Both the position numbers and the translations under genes were made by a program. DNA of 64,000 nucleotides, taken from contig NZ_JAGGJY010000014.1 of NCBI RefSeq assembly GCF_017873245.1, positions 1 to 64,000 of the forward strand. Reading direction: 5' to 3'. Position 1 is the stretch's first letter. The number at the start of each line of letters is the position of its first letter. Below the pieces are notes generated by a model. That model had not been told where the DNA came from and ran no database searches. It saw only the letters and a program-made list of their open reading frames with translations. Source of the DNA: Clostridium tertium (lineage in GTDB: Bacteria > Bacillota > Clostridia > Clostridiales > Clostridiaceae). Of this stretch, positions 42,784-52,160 are shown piece after piece.

Positions 42784-44214
42784 ATGTATGATGTTGCCAT
42801 AATAGGAGCTGGTGTTATAGGAGCTTCTATTTTTAGAGAACTAACTAAATTTAATTTAAAAGTTGTAATTTTAGAAAAAGAAAATGATGTAGCTATGGGA
42901 ACGACAAAAGCAAATTCAGCTATAATTCACTCTGGTTATGATCCAGAACATGGAACACTAATGGCAAAATATAATGTAGAGGGTAACGAAATGTTTGAAA
43001 GCCTATGTAAGGAGTTGTCTGTACCCTTTAAAAGAAATGGGTCATTAGTAATAGCTTTTAATGAAGAAGAAATGGAGTTATTAAAAAAATTATGTGAGAA
43101 TGGTATAAAAAATAAGGTAAAGGGATTGAGGCTACTAAATAAAGAAGAAGTTTTATTAAAAGAGCCTAATTTAAGTGAAAATATATTAGGAGCATTATAT
43201 GCACCAACAGGAGGAATAGTAGGACCATTTGAATATACGATAGCTTTAATTGAAAATGGTATTGAAAATGGAGGAGAAATTAAATTAAGTAGTGAAGTTA
43301 TAGGAATAGAAAAAGATGATACATTTAAAATAAAGATAAAGGATAAAGAAGTGGTAGAGGCTAAATATTTAATAAATGCAGCTGGTATTTATTCTGACAA
43401 AATTCATAACATGATTTGTAAAGAGCAGTTTGAGATAACCCCAATTAGAGGAGAATATTATGTAATTGACAAGAATGAAGGCAAGATGTTTGAACATACT
43501 ATATTCCAATGTCCAACAAAACTTGGAAAAGGCGTACTAGTTACTCCAACTGTTCATGGAAACTTAATTGTAGGACCTAATGCAGAAACTATTGAAGATA
43601 AAGATTCAGTAAAAACAACAAGTAAAGGTTTAGACTATATAAAGGAAACTGCATCAAAGACAACAAACAAAATAAATTTTAGAAATTCAATTAGAAATTT
43701 TTCAGGTTTAAGAGCACATTCTGATAATGGAGATTTTATTATAGAGGAAAATGAAGATATTAAAGGATTTATAGATGTAGCAGGGATGAAGTCACCAGGA
43801 TTATCTGCTGCTCCAGCAATAGCTATGGGTGTATTAGATATATTAAAAAATGCTGGACTTAATAATATGAGTAGAAAAGATAACTTTAATCCAAATAGAG
43901 AGCAAATTAGATTTATGGAGCTTTCGTTAGAAGAAAGAGCTGAAGTAATAAAAAAAGATAGTAAGTATGGAAGAATTATATGTAGATGTGAGCAAATAAC
44001 TGAAGGTGAAATAGTAGATGCAATTAAAAGGTCTTTTGGGGCTATTTCTTTAGATGGAGTAAAGAGAAGATGTAGACCTGGAATGGGAAGATGTCAAGGT
44101 GGATTTTGTGGACCTCGTGTTCAAGAAATAATATCCAGAGAACTTAATATACCTTTAGAAAATATAGTTTTAGAAAAAGATGGTTCATATATTTTAACTG
44201 GAAAGTCAAGATAG
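42784..44214 (+). CDS. FAD-dependent glycerol-3-phosphate dehydrogenase-like oxidoreductase (GlpA-like)
   Basis: DAO-type flavoprotein. The FAD-binding motif AIIGAGVIGAS is at residues 5-15. A C-terminal BFD-like [2Fe-2S] domain carries CRCEQ and CRPGMGRCQGGFC. This two-domain layout is that of anaerobic GlpA-like proteins. ATG 42784 follows GGGGGT, whereas the longer upstream frame has no ribosome site. It is the first of three genes (GlpA-like, NAD(P)/FAD oxidoreductase, DUF1667) typical for glycerol-3-phosphate oxidation in clostridia. Electron acceptor unknown. Confidence 0.88.
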   Translation: MYDVAIIGAGVIGASIFRELTKFNLKVVILEKENDVAMGTTKANSAIIHSGYDPEHGTLMAKYNVEGNEMFESLCKELSVPFKRNGSLVIAFNEEEMELLKKLCENGIKNKVKGLRLLNKEEVLLKEPNLSENILGALYAPTGGIVGPFEYTIALIENGIENGGEIKLSSEVIGIEKDDTFKIKIKDKEVVEAKYLINAAGIYSDKIHNMICKEQFEITPIRGEYYVIDKNEGKMFEHTIFQCPTKLGKGVLVTPTVHGNLIVGPNAETIEDKDSVKTTSKGLDYIKETASKTTNKINFRNSIRNFSGLRAHSDNGDFIIEENEDIKGFIDVAGMKSPGLSAAPAIAMGVLDILKNAGLNNMSRKDNFNPNREQIRFMELSLEERAEVIKKDSKYGRIICRCEQITEGEIVDAIKRSFGAISLDGVKRRCRPGMGRCQGGFCGPRVQEIISRELNIPLENIVLEKDGSYILTGKSR

Positions 44215-44224
44215 GGGGATAATT

Positions 44225-45478
44225 ATGAGGTATGATTTAATTGTAATAGGTGGAGGTCCTGCAGGTCTTGCAGCTGCATATGAAGCTTATTTAAATGGGG
44301 TAAGAAATATTTTAATAATTGAAAGAGATAGAGAACTTGGTGGGATATTAAATCAATGTATTCACAATGGTTTTGGTTTGCATACATTTAAAGAGGAGCT
44401 TACTGGCCCTGAATATGCTGATAAATTTATAAAACTTGTTGAAGAAAGTGAAATTGATATAAAACTTGATACAATGGTTTTAGAAATAGAAAAAAATAAG
44501 AGAATACATGCAATAAATTCTAATGATGGGTATATGATTTTGGAAACAAAGGCAATTATATTGGCAATGGGATGCAGGGAGAGAACAAGAGGAGCAATAA
44601 ATATTCCAGGGGATAGACCTTCAGGTGTATATACTGCAGGAGCAGCTCAAAGATATATAAATATGGAAGGATATATGCCTGGTAAAGAAGTAGTAATTTT
44701 AGGCTCTGGTGATATAGGTCTTATAATGGCTAGGAGAATGACATTAGAAGGTGCTAAGGTAAAGGCAGTTGTAGAGCTTATGCCATATTCAAACGGGCTT
44801 AATAGAAATATAGTTCAATGTTTAGAAGATTATAATATACCATTATACTTATCACATACAGTTGTAGATATTATTGGAGATAAAAGACTAGAAAAAGTTA
44901 TAATTTCAAAGGTTGATGAAAATAAGAGACCTATGAAAGGAACAGAAGTAGAATTTGAATGTGATACATTACTATTATCAGTTGGATTAATTCCGGAAAA
45001 TGAATTATCAGATAAAGTAGGAATAGAACTAGATAGAAGGACTAATGGACTTGTTGTAACAGAAAGTATGGAAACTAATGTTGATGGAATTTTTGCTTGT
45101 GGAAATGTAGTTCATGTACATGATTTAGTAGATTTTGTTACTGAAGAAGCTAAACATGCAGGAAAATCAGCTGCAAAGTATTTGAAGAACATATTGAAGA
45201 AAGAAAATTATATAAATATAAAGAATGGTAATGCTATAAATTATACTGTTCCTCAAAGAATTTCTATAGAAGATATAGATGAAAAGTTGACTATATTTAT
45301 GAGAGTAAATAATGTTTATAAAAATAAAGTGCTTGTTGTTAAATCTGGGGAAAAGGAAGTTTCAAGGCTGAAGAAAAGGCATTTAGCGCCATCAGAAATG
45401 GAAAGAATAGTTTTAAGTAAGAAATTATTAAACAATATAGAAGAAGACTTAATTATTTCTTTAGAGGATGGTGAATAA
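44225..45478 (+). CDS. NAD(P)/FAD-dependent oxidoreductase
   Basis: Pyridine nucleotide-disulfide-type flavoprotein, 417 aa. The FAD motif IVIGGGPAGLAAA is at residues 6-18, and a second dinucleotide motif, VILGSGDIGLIMA, lies near 158-170. CRERTRGAINIPG marks the middle. No redox-active CxxC pair is seen. It lies 10 bp after the GlpA-like gene and its stop precedes the DUF1667 start by 1 bp. Probably passes electrons between the GlpA-like subunit and NAD(P) (inference). Confidence 0.88.
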   Translation: MRYDLIVIGGGPAGLAAAYEAYLNGVRNILIIERDRELGGILNQCIHNGFGLHTFKEELTGPEYADKFIKLVEESEIDIKLDTMVLEIEKNKRIHAINSNDGYMILETKAIILAMGCRERTRGAINIPGDRPSGVYTAGAAQRYINMEGYMPGKEVVILGSGDIGLIMARRMTLEGAKVKAVVELMPYSNGLNRNIVQCLEDYNIPLYLSHTVVDIIGDKRLEKVIISKVDENKRPMKGTEVEFECDTLLLSVGLIPENELSDKVGIELDRRTNGLVVTESMETNVDGIFACGNVVHVHDLVDFVTEEAKHAGKSAAKYLKNILKKENYINIKNGNAINYTVPQRISIEDIDEKLTIFMRVNNVYKNKVLVVKSGEKEVSRLKKRHLAPSEMERIVLSKKLLNNIEEDLIISLEDGE

Positions 45479-45479
45479 A

Positions 45480-45839
45480 ATGGAAAAGAATTTAATTTGT
45501 ATATGTTGTCCAATGGGATGTCATTTAAAGGTTAACATCGAAGAAAATAAAGTAAATGGAAATGGATGCAAGAGAGGTATTGATTATGGGATTAGTGAAA
45601 TAACCAATCCTGTTAGGGTAATAACTACTACTGTTAAAGTTAAAGATGGTGAACTTCCGGTGCTTCCAGTTAAAACAAAGGGGGCAATTCCAAAAGAACT
45701 TAACTTTAAGTGCATGGAAGAACTTAAAAAACTTGAAGTAGTTGCACCTGTTTCTGTAGGTGAAGTAATTCTTAAAGATATATTAGGAACAGGAATTAAT
45801 ATTGTAAGTTGCAGAGATATAAAAAGCATTAAGGCTTAA
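45480..45839 (+). CDS. DUF1667 domain-containing protein
   Basis: A 119-aa protein with a cysteine-rich N-terminus: CICCPMGCHLKV and NGNGCKRG give CXCCXXXC plus another Cys, suggesting an iron-sulfur cluster. The second half (GELPVLPVKTKGAIPKEL) is the conserved DUF1667 part. ATG 45480 is preferred over the GTG at 45468, which lies in the previous gene. The third member of the glycerol-3-phosphate set, probably a small electron-carrier subunit like the Fe-S subunit GlpC (inference). Followed by a terminator. Confidence 0.87.
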   Translation: MEKNLICICCPMGCHLKVNIEENKVNGNGCKRGIDYGISEITNPVRVITTTVKVKDGELPVLPVKTKGAIPKELNFKCMEELKKLEVVAPVSVGEVILKDILGTGINIVSCRDIKSIKA

Positions 45840-45885
45840 ATAATATTGAAATTTAAATGGAAGTATAAAGGGAGAGAAATGATTA

Positions 45886-45920
45886 AAAATGACTGGCTAT
45901 TAATAGCCAGTCATTTTATT
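45886..45920 (+). terminator. Terminator of glycerol-3-phosphate operon
   Basis: AAAATGACTGGCTAT (45886-45900) pairs perfectly with 45903-45917, followed by ATTTAA. Confidence 0.92.
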
Positions 45921-45987
45921 TAACATGAATATTTGCAGAAATTAAAATTATCTGCAAATTTTATAATAATTAATTCCATTTCAGTAA

Positions 45988-46494
45988 TTAATGAAGTAAC
46001 TCGATTAATCTCATTTTCATTAAAGCTAATTGAGTAGCTGCAAGTATTTCCTTTTTACTTATATTTTTGCCATCGTCATAATAAGGCTGTAATCTTTGAA
46101 TTAATACATCACTAGCACTATTTATAGCATCTAGTTCAATATTTTTTAGATTTTTATTATCGTATTTAAATGCTGATTTAAGATTATCTAAAGAATTATA
46201 CAGTGCACTACCGTTCCTGCCATTTTCTGAAAGCAATATTTCACCACTTTCTAATACATTTTGTAATGCATACACATTAATAATTAGGTCTTCTACATTG
46301 CGGTTAAAATCTTCTTCTGTTGAGGAAGCCTCCGTAATCGCATAAATAGAGTTTTGTGTATTAATAGCTAATGATAGAACTCTGTCAGCATAGATATTTA
46401 ATTTATTATTGCTTAACTGCAAGTATTTATAAAGCAAAAATGAAAAAAAGATTAATACTGCAGCACATATACTTATTATTTTCCTTTTATTCAT
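45988..46494 (-). CDS. Hypothetical membrane-anchored protein, 168 aa
   Basis: I do not recognise it. A single N-terminal transmembrane segment (about residues 5-24) anchors a helical, heptad-like extracellular domain. The region 60-160 is acidic and Asn-rich and looks like a four-helix bundle. No lipobox. GGAGGAGC serves as ribosome site on the minus strand. It is next to another small membrane-protein gene in the same direction, 215 bp away, with no sign of an operon. Confidence 0.7.
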   Translation of the reverse strand: MNKRKIISICAAVLIFFSFLLYKYLQLSNNKLNIYADRVLSLAINTQNSIYAITEASSTEEDFNRNVEDLIINVYALQNVLESGEILLSENGRNGSALYNSLDNLKSAFKYDNKNLKNIELDAINSASDVLIQRLQPYYDDGKNISKKEILAATQLALMKMRLIELLH

Positions 46495-46709
46495 AGAAAG
46501 CTCCTCCTAAAAAACTATGCATTATTAAATATAACTTCAATATTAATTTTTTCAAAAGGTAATAACGAAATATTATACCCTATTAAGTCATTGATTTTAC
46601 TTATAAAAATAGCTTTTAATAGAATTTTTTATTTGTCATTTAATATGCATAAAATTACAAGTGTGACTCTAAATCTACTAGTCAAAATTATAATTTTAAT
46701 AAATTGAAA

Positions 46710-46925
46710 TTATTTTTCTTTGAATTTCCAATTTTCTTTTATTAATAGAATTGTAAAATACAAAGATAAAATTACACCTATAGCTGATATAAAATAAGTT
46801 AATTGACTTAAAAATAATCCGATTATAGGAAGAAAATGAAGTGAGTCATAAACAATACTAGTGTTAAACAAAACTAATATTATACTTCCTAAAATACAAT
46901 AAAGTAAATTACTATTCTTATTCAT
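46710..46925 (-). CDS. Small two-helix membrane protein, 71 aa
   Basis: The product has two hydrophobic segments (about residues 8-28 and 36-62) joined by a short loop, and a basic C-terminus. GGGAG lies 8 bp before the ATG, which supports a real gene. No family recognised. Confidence 0.65.
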   Translation of the reverse strand: MNKNSNLLYCILGSIILVLFNTSIVYDSLHFLPIIGLFLSQLTYFISAIGVILSLYFTILLIKENWKFKEK

Positions 46926-47260
46926 AAATCTACTCCCATTCGAATTTAAGTAAAATTATTAAACAGTATTTCATTAAATAATAAAATTGTTAATTAATGT
47001 ATGTTTTTATTATACATTAATTGGAGGCATAATTATATTAGGATAAAAATATTAATATTTTATTTTTAAATTCCTTCACAATATTATAATAAACACTTCA
47101 TTAAAACAGAGCCTAATTTTTTTTTAGAAAAGAATGAAAATTGCGGATTTTTCACGAATAATTACAGTTGAAAATTGACAAACTTACGGACAAGGGATAA
47201 AATTATAATAACTTTTTAGGTTATGTGGAAAAATATAATAAAAATGGGAGTTGAATATTA
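46926..47260. other. Divergent intergenic region
   Basis: Holds an 11-bp inverted repeat AATTAATGTAT (46992-47002) and ATACATTAATT (47012-47022), which may be an operator or hairpin for the small membrane protein gene, and TTGACA at 47175 with TATAAT at 47204, spaced too far (23 bp) for a normal promoter. Nothing else is evident. Confidence 0.45.
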
Positions 47261-47530
47261 ATGAAAGCTATATTAACAGTAATAGGAAAAGATAAAGTGG
47301 GAATAGTTGCAGGAGTTAGTAATGAATTATTGAGATTAAACATAAACATCTTAGATGTTAACCAAACTATAATGGATAAATACTTTACAATGATAATGAT
47401 GCTAGATTTAAAAGAAGCTAATTCTACCTTTGATGATATTAAAAGTGCATTAGTAACAAAAGGCGAAGATCTTGGAGTAGAGGTTAAAATTCAAAGAGAA
47501 GAAATATTTAATTCAATGCACACTTTATAA
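47261..47530 (+). CDS. ACT domain-containing protein (UPF0237)
   Basis: An 89-aa single ACT domain ([20 protein letters not shown]) of the UPF0237/GcvR-like group, expected to bind an amino acid. It sits 13 bp before a UPF0210 gene; this pair is conserved across Firmicutes and archaea. It may be the regulatory subunit of that protein. GGGAG ribosome site. Confidence 0.9.
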   Translation: MKAILTVIGKDKVGIVAGVSNELLRLNINILDVNQTIMDKYFTMIMMLDLKEANSTFDDIKSALVTKGEDLGVEVKIQREEIFNSMHTL

Positions 47531-47543
47531 TTGGAGGTTAAAG

Positions 47544-48899
47544 ATGAATAGTAATAATATATTAGAAACCATAAAGATGATAGAAGAAGAAAAACTTGAC
47601 ATAAGAACAATAACTATGGGTATTTCATTATTAGATTGTATAGATTCAGATGGCGATAAGGCAAGAGAAAAAATATACAATAAAATAGTTAGTAGTGCTA
47701 AAGATTTAGTTAAAGTAGGTAAAGAAATAGAAAATGAATTTGGAATTCCAATAGTAAATAAAAGAATATCAGTAACCCCTATATCAATAATTGCAGGAGC
47801 TACAGATGAGACAGACTATGTTAAGTTTGCGCAAACTTTAGATAAAGCAGCAGAAACTTTAGGAGTAGACTTTATAGGTGGTTTTTCAGCTTTAGTACAA
47901 AAGGGATACACAAAGGGCGATAAAATATTAATAAATTCAATACCAGAAGCATTAGCTAAAACTAGCAAAGTATGTTCATCTGTAAATGTAGGTTCAAGTA
48001 GATCAGGAATAAATATGGATGCCGTTAGAGAAATGGGTGAAGTAATTAAAAAAACTGCTGAATACACAAAGGATACAAAAGGATTTGGTTGTGCTAAGCT
48101 CGTTGTGTTCTGTAATGCTGTTGAGGACAATCCTTTTATGGCAGGAGCCTTTCATGGCGTTGGAGAAGCTGATAAGGTTATAAGTGTTGGAGTTAGTGGA
48201 CCTGGTGTTGTGCAAAGAGCATTAGAAAAAGTAAAAGGAGAATCCTTTGATGTAGTTGCAGAAACTATAAAGAAAACTGCATTTAAGATTACAAGAATGG
48301 GGCAATTAGTTGCTAAAGAAGCTTCAGAAAGATTAGGAGTTCCTTTTGGTATAGTAGATTTGTCATTAGCTCCAACTCCAGCAGTAGGAGATTCTGTAGC
48401 ACATATACTAGAAGAAATGGGACTTGAAGTAGTTGGAACTCATGGTACAACAGCAGCTCTTGCATTATTAAATGATGCTGTTAAAAAAGGTGGAGTTATG
48501 GCATGTAGTCATGTAGGAGGATTAAGCGGAGCATTTATACCAGTTTCAGAAGATGCAGGAATGATTGATGCTGTATTAAATGGATCGTTAAACTTAGAAA
48601 AACTAGAAGCTATGACTGCTATATGTTCAGTAGGATTAGATATGATTGCTGTTCCAGGAGATACCCCAGCAGAAACAATAGCAGCTATGATTGCAGATGA
48701 ATCAGCTATAGGAATGATTAATAATAAGACTACAGCAGTAAGAGTAATACCAGCACCAGGATGTAAGGTAGGAGATTTAGTTGAGTTTGGAGGATTACTA
48801 GGAACAGCTCCAGTAATGCCTGTAAATAAATATTCCTCTTCTTTATTTATACAAAGAGGTGGAAGAATACCTGCACCAATTCATTCATTTAAAAATTAA
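47544..48899 (+). CDS. UPF0210/PFL family protein (DUF711)
   Basis: A 451-aa cytoplasmic protein of the UPF0210 (DUF711) family. Members are often called PFL family because of remote similarity to pyruvate formate-lyase, but I see no glycyl-radical motif like RVSGY, so that activity should not be assumed. Conserved parts include [30 protein letters not shown] and [17 protein letters not shown]. It forms an operon with the ACT-domain protein (AGGTTAAAG site). Function is unknown. Confidence 0.9.
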   Translation: MNSNNILETIKMIEEEKLDIRTITMGISLLDCIDSDGDKAREKIYNKIVSSAKDLVKVGKEIENEFGIPIVNKRISVTPISIIAGATDETDYVKFAQTLDKAAETLGVDFIGGFSALVQKGYTKGDKILINSIPEALAKTSKVCSSVNVGSSRSGINMDAVREMGEVIKKTAEYTKDTKGFGCAKLVVFCNAVEDNPFMAGAFHGVGEADKVISVGVSGPGVVQRALEKVKGESFDVVAETIKKTAFKITRMGQLVAKEASERLGVPFGIVDLSLAPTPAVGDSVAHILEEMGLEVVGTHGTTAALALLNDAVKKGGVMACSHVGGLSGAFIPVSEDAGMIDAVLNGSLNLEKLEAMTAICSVGLDMIAVPGDTPAETIAAMIADESAIGMINNKTTAVRVIPAPGCKVGDLVEFGGLLGTAPVMPVNKYSSSLFIQRGGRIPAPIHSFKN

Positions 48900-48998
48900 A
48901 TAAATATAGAATTTTAATTATTATATTTTATTTAAATCAATTTATTAAAACTTGATATAACATTACTATTTTATAGATTTTTAATAAAAGATATAGCT

Positions 48999-49040
48999 AT
49001 GGACAATTATAAATTTAAGTATAATTGTCCATTTTTAGTG
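48999..49040 (+). terminator. Terminator after UPF0210 gene
   Basis: ATGGACAATTAT (48999-49010) pairs perfectly with ATAATTGTCCAT (49021-49032), followed by T5. The ATGGACAATT sequence also forms the outer arm of repeat copy F. Confidence 0.85.
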
Positions 49041-49141
49041 TTTAGAGCTGTATAAATAGTTCCAGTAAAGAGATATAATTTATATAAGATTTATTTAAAG
49101 AGTATGGACTTAGTACTAAAGATATATAGGGGGATAAGTTT

Positions 49142-49987
49142 ATGAGAAATATAAAAGCTTTATCAAGACAAGGATCAAATGTTAAACCGAATGAAGATAA
49201 AATTACTATAATCGAAGGCTCAGCTTGGATATTAGATGGAGCAACAGGATTAACTGGAAAAAGAATTACTGAGAAAGAAACGGATGCATTATGGTATGTT
49301 GAAGCATTAGATGATTACTTAAAAAAACATATAAATAGTTCAAAAGATATTAAGGAAATAATAAAAAATGCAATTAAGGAAGTTAAAGAAAAATATTCTA
49401 AATATGATGGATTTAATGATTTAGAGGAAATTGATTATCCTTGTGCAGCTTTAGCTTTAGTAAGATTTAATAGTAAAGAATTAGAGTATTATGTAATTGG
49501 TGATTGTACATTAATATATTCTCAAGAAAATGAATCAATAAAAGAAATTGTTGATAGAAAACTAATAGGGTTAGAAGAAAATATTTTAAGAAAAATGTGT
49601 GAAGTAAGCAAAGTAAATAATATTTCTGTATTAGATGCAAGAAAGCTTTGTAATGATGAAGTTATAAGTGTAAGAAAATTAAAGAATAAATTAAATGGAT
49701 ATTGGATATTGGAATTTAATGAAGATGCGGTAGATAGAGGGTTATATAATAAAATTTCTATTAATGGTGAAATTAGTATTTGTATTACTTCAGATGGATT
49801 TTCACAATTTTATGATACATTCAATTTAGCACAAGATTATAAGGCGTTTATAAATTTACTAAAAGAGAGTAATGTAGAGGCTATATTTAATACATTATAT
49901 GAAGAGCAGGAGAAAGATAGTAACTGTAATGATTATCCGAGATTAAAGAAAAGAGATGATACAAGTATAATATATTTTGAATTATAA
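49142..49987 (+). CDS. PP2C-like protein phosphatase domain protein
   Basis: A 281-aa soluble protein with the PP2C metal-binding pattern: NEDKI near residue 17, LDGATGLTG near 31, GDCTLIY near 120, SDGFSQF near 220 and DDTSIIYF at the end. Family members dephosphorylate serine/threonine or act in stress signalling. No kinase, anti-sigma or STAS gene is adjacent, so its target is open. GGGGGA precedes the ATG. Spacing between motifs is looser than in PrpC, so a specialised subgroup is likely. Confidence 0.8.
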   Translation: MRNIKALSRQGSNVKPNEDKITIIEGSAWILDGATGLTGKRITEKETDALWYVEALDDYLKKHINSSKDIKEIIKNAIKEVKEKYSKYDGFNDLEEIDYPCAALALVRFNSKELEYYVIGDCTLIYSQENESIKEIVDRKLIGLEENILRKMCEVSKVNNISVLDARKLCNDEVISVRKLKNKLNGYWILEFNEDAVDRGLYNKISINGEISICITSDGFSQFYDTFNLAQDYKAFINLLKESNVEAIFNTLYEEQEKDSNCNDYPRLKKRDDTSIIYFEL

Positions 49988-50040
49988 AATTTACAAGTTG
50001 GATAAATATGGTGTATAATTTAAATTGAATGATTAGCAAG

Positions 50041-50078
50041 AGAGAAGGCAAGATATTAAGCTTTCTCTTTTATTGTTT
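50041..50078 (+). terminator. Probable terminator or leader hairpin
   Basis: AGAGAA pairs with TTCTCT around a loop with partial pairing, followed by TTTATTGTTTT. It lies 55 bp after the PP2C-like gene and just before the flavodoxin gene. Confidence 0.45.
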
Positions 50079-50090
50079 TAGGGGGAAATT

Positions 50091-50846
50091 ATGAGGTGTG
50101 TTGTAATACATGGAAGTCCAAGAAGAGGTAACACTTGGGATGTGTTAAATATTGCAAAAGAGGAAATGAAAAAACATGGTGAAATTGAATTTATAGATAT
50201 TGAATTACGTAAGGAAAAGATACCTTATTGCAATGGGTGTTTTTTATGTATTTATAAAGGTGAAGATAAATGTCCACACAATGAAAAGATGAGTTATATA
50301 GTAAATGAAATTGAAAATGCAGATGCTGTTATAGTTACTTCACCAGTTTATTCAATGCAAGTTAGTGGGCTTTTAAAAACGTTTATAGACCATATGTCTT
50401 ATAATTTTCATAGGCCAAAATTTTTTACAAAAAAAGCATTAGTAATTACTACTACTGCAGGGGCAGGTCATACATCTTCAGCAAAGTATATTAGGGATGT
50501 ATTGTATTATTGGGGATTTAATTTTGTGAAAATGATACCAATAGCATATAGAGCCATAGAATTAAATGATAAAAATGTGGAAAAAATAAAATGTATATCT
50601 GGTAAGTTTAGTGAAGATTTGATATCTAGAAAAATACACAAACCAAAAGTAAAATCTATTTTTATGTATAATTTATGGAGAAAATCAGGAGAAACACCTT
50701 TTAAAGAGGGCGATGCTGATTATAGATATTGGAAAAATTCGGGGCTTTCAAAGTTTATTTATCATCCAGATATTAAAATTGGAGCTTTAAAAAGAGCAAT
50801 AGGTAGTGCTACTTATAAATTAATGGGGAGCAAAGTAAAAAATTAA
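50091..50846 (+). CDS. Flavodoxin-like NADPH-dependent FMN reductase family protein
   Basis: N-terminal FMN-binding fold: HGSPRRGNTWDV at residues 7-18 is the phosphate loop, and NGCFLCIYKGEDKCPH carries three cysteines, as in iron-sulfur flavoproteins, although the full ISF motif is not present. TSPVYSMQVSGLLKTFIDHM is the second flavin contact. The C-terminal 70 residues extend beyond the usual domain. The isoprenoid-synthase-like gene follows by 37 bp, so both are probably in one operon. Substrate unknown. Confidence 0.82.
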   Translation: MRCVVIHGSPRRGNTWDVLNIAKEEMKKHGEIEFIDIELRKEKIPYCNGCFLCIYKGEDKCPHNEKMSYIVNEIENADAVIVTSPVYSMQVSGLLKTFIDHMSYNFHRPKFFTKKALVITTTAGAGHTSSAKYIRDVLYYWGFNFVKMIPIAYRAIELNDKNVEKIKCISGKFSEDLISRKIHKPKVKSIFMYNLWRKSGETPFKEGDADYRYWKNSGLSKFIYHPDIKIGALKRAIGSATYKLMGSKVKN

Positions 50847-50883
50847 TAAATGTGATGATAAGATTAGATTTGGGAGATTAATA

Positions 50884-52119
50884 ATGAATTTAATAAACTA
50901 TATATATTTAGAATGTAGTGAACGATGGTGGAAATCAGATAGAAATTTTAAATTAGATATGAAAAAATATACTAATATAGAGAAGAAAAATAAAGAAAAG
51001 AATTTAGATAACTATATAGATTTAATAATTAAAAAAATAAACGAATTTCCTAAGGAAGATAATAAAAAGGGAAAGTGGCAAAATGAGTTTGATGAAATTA
51101 TAGATAACTTCATAGAAAGTGAAAAAGAAACCTTTAAGCTTGGAATAATTAATAAAAATATTAAAAATGACTTTTTTAATAGCACTAAAAGATTTATAAA
51201 AGAAGCAAAACAATTTGATGAAAATTTAAGTTATACTGACATAGGACAGGCCATGAGAAATGTTTGGATCATAAATATCCTTCAAGCAGTCTTTGGAGAA
51301 AAAGTACAGCTATCTAAGGCTATATTTAGCTATAGTATGTTATATCCATATACAGATAACTATTTAGATAATACAACGATAAATGACATGGAAAAGAAAA
51401 ATTTTAATTATAAATTGAATAAGAGATTAAATGGAGAAAATGTAGAAAGTAGCGATTTTTGTGAAGAGGCTGTTTATAAATTAGTTAGTTATATTGAAGA
51501 AGATTTTAAGAGAAATGATTATAGTGAATTATATGACGCTTTACTTTCAATTCATAAAGGTCAAATAAAAAGTTTAAGACAACAAAATATTGTGAGTATT
51601 CCTTATGAAGAGGATATTTTAGGTATATCTATTGAAAAAGGTGGATCATCAGTACTAGTAGATGGATTTTTAACAAAGGGAAAGATGAATAAAGATGAAA
51701 TATCTTTTTGTATTTTTTATGGTTTCTTGCTTCAACTAGCAGATGATTTACAAGATATTAAATCTGATATAAATAACAATCATATAACTATAATGTCACA
51801 ATTAGCGCCTAAATACAATTTAGATAAAATAGTAAATAAATTAATAAATTTTACAGTTATGTTTTTAAAAGAAGACAGTTGCTTTAAAGGAGAAAATATA
51901 CATGAATTGAAAGAACTTATAAAAACAAATTGTATAATGCTTATATTGTTTTCAGTAATATTGAGTAAAGAGTTTTTTTCAAGTGAATATATAAATGTCA
52001 TAGATGAATACTTACCATTTTCTATAAAATATATAGAAAGTATTAAGTTTAAACTAAGAAAAAAAATTAGGAAAATAGAATTTAAAAATGCAGTTAACTA
52101 TATATTAGGAATTAATTAA
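50884..52119 (+). CDS. Class I isoprenoid-synthase-like protein
   Basis: An all-helical 411-aa protein. Two aspartate-rich motifs are placed as in class I prenyl or terpene synthases: TDNYLDN at residues 157-163 and QLADDLQDIKSD at 284-295. KGGSSVLVD near 252 may bind diphosphate. The first motif is DxxxD rather than DDxxD, so activity is uncertain. About 140 extra N-terminal residues precede the core. It is downstream of a flavodoxin-like reductase, suggesting a prenyl-lipid modification pathway (inference). GGGAG upstream; ends at a bidirectional terminator. Confidence 0.7.
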   Translation: MNLINYIYLECSERWWKSDRNFKLDMKKYTNIEKKNKEKNLDNYIDLIIKKINEFPKEDNKKGKWQNEFDEIIDNFIESEKETFKLGIINKNIKNDFFNSTKRFIKEAKQFDENLSYTDIGQAMRNVWIINILQAVFGEKVQLSKAIFSYSMLYPYTDNYLDNTTINDMEKKNFNYKLNKRLNGENVESSDFCEEAVYKLVSYIEEDFKRNDYSELYDALLSIHKGQIKSLRQQNIVSIPYEEDILGISIEKGGSSVLVDGFLTKGKMNKDEISFCIFYGFLLQLADDLQDIKSDINNNHITIMSQLAPKYNLDKIVNKLINFTVMFLKEDSCFKGENIHELKELIKTNCIMLILFSVILSKEFFSSEYINVIDEYLPFSIKYIESIKFKLRKKIRKIEFKNAVNYILGIN

Positions 52120-52160
52120 AATAACAGCTAAGTAAATTTACTTTAGCTGTTATTCTTTTT
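52120..52160. terminator. Bidirectional terminator
   Basis: AATAACAGCTAAGTAAA (52120-52136) pairs with 52137-52154 with one bulge, with T runs in both directions, between convergent genes. Confidence 0.88.

Noticed and set aside
47175-47209. TTGACA and TATAAT upstream of the ACT gene as a promoter
   Set aside because: The spacing is 23 bp, too long for a normal sigma-A promoter.
47544-48899. Pyruvate formate-lyase activity for the UPF0210 protein
   Set aside because: No glycyl-radical motif or paired catalytic cysteines; the PFL family name is misleading.
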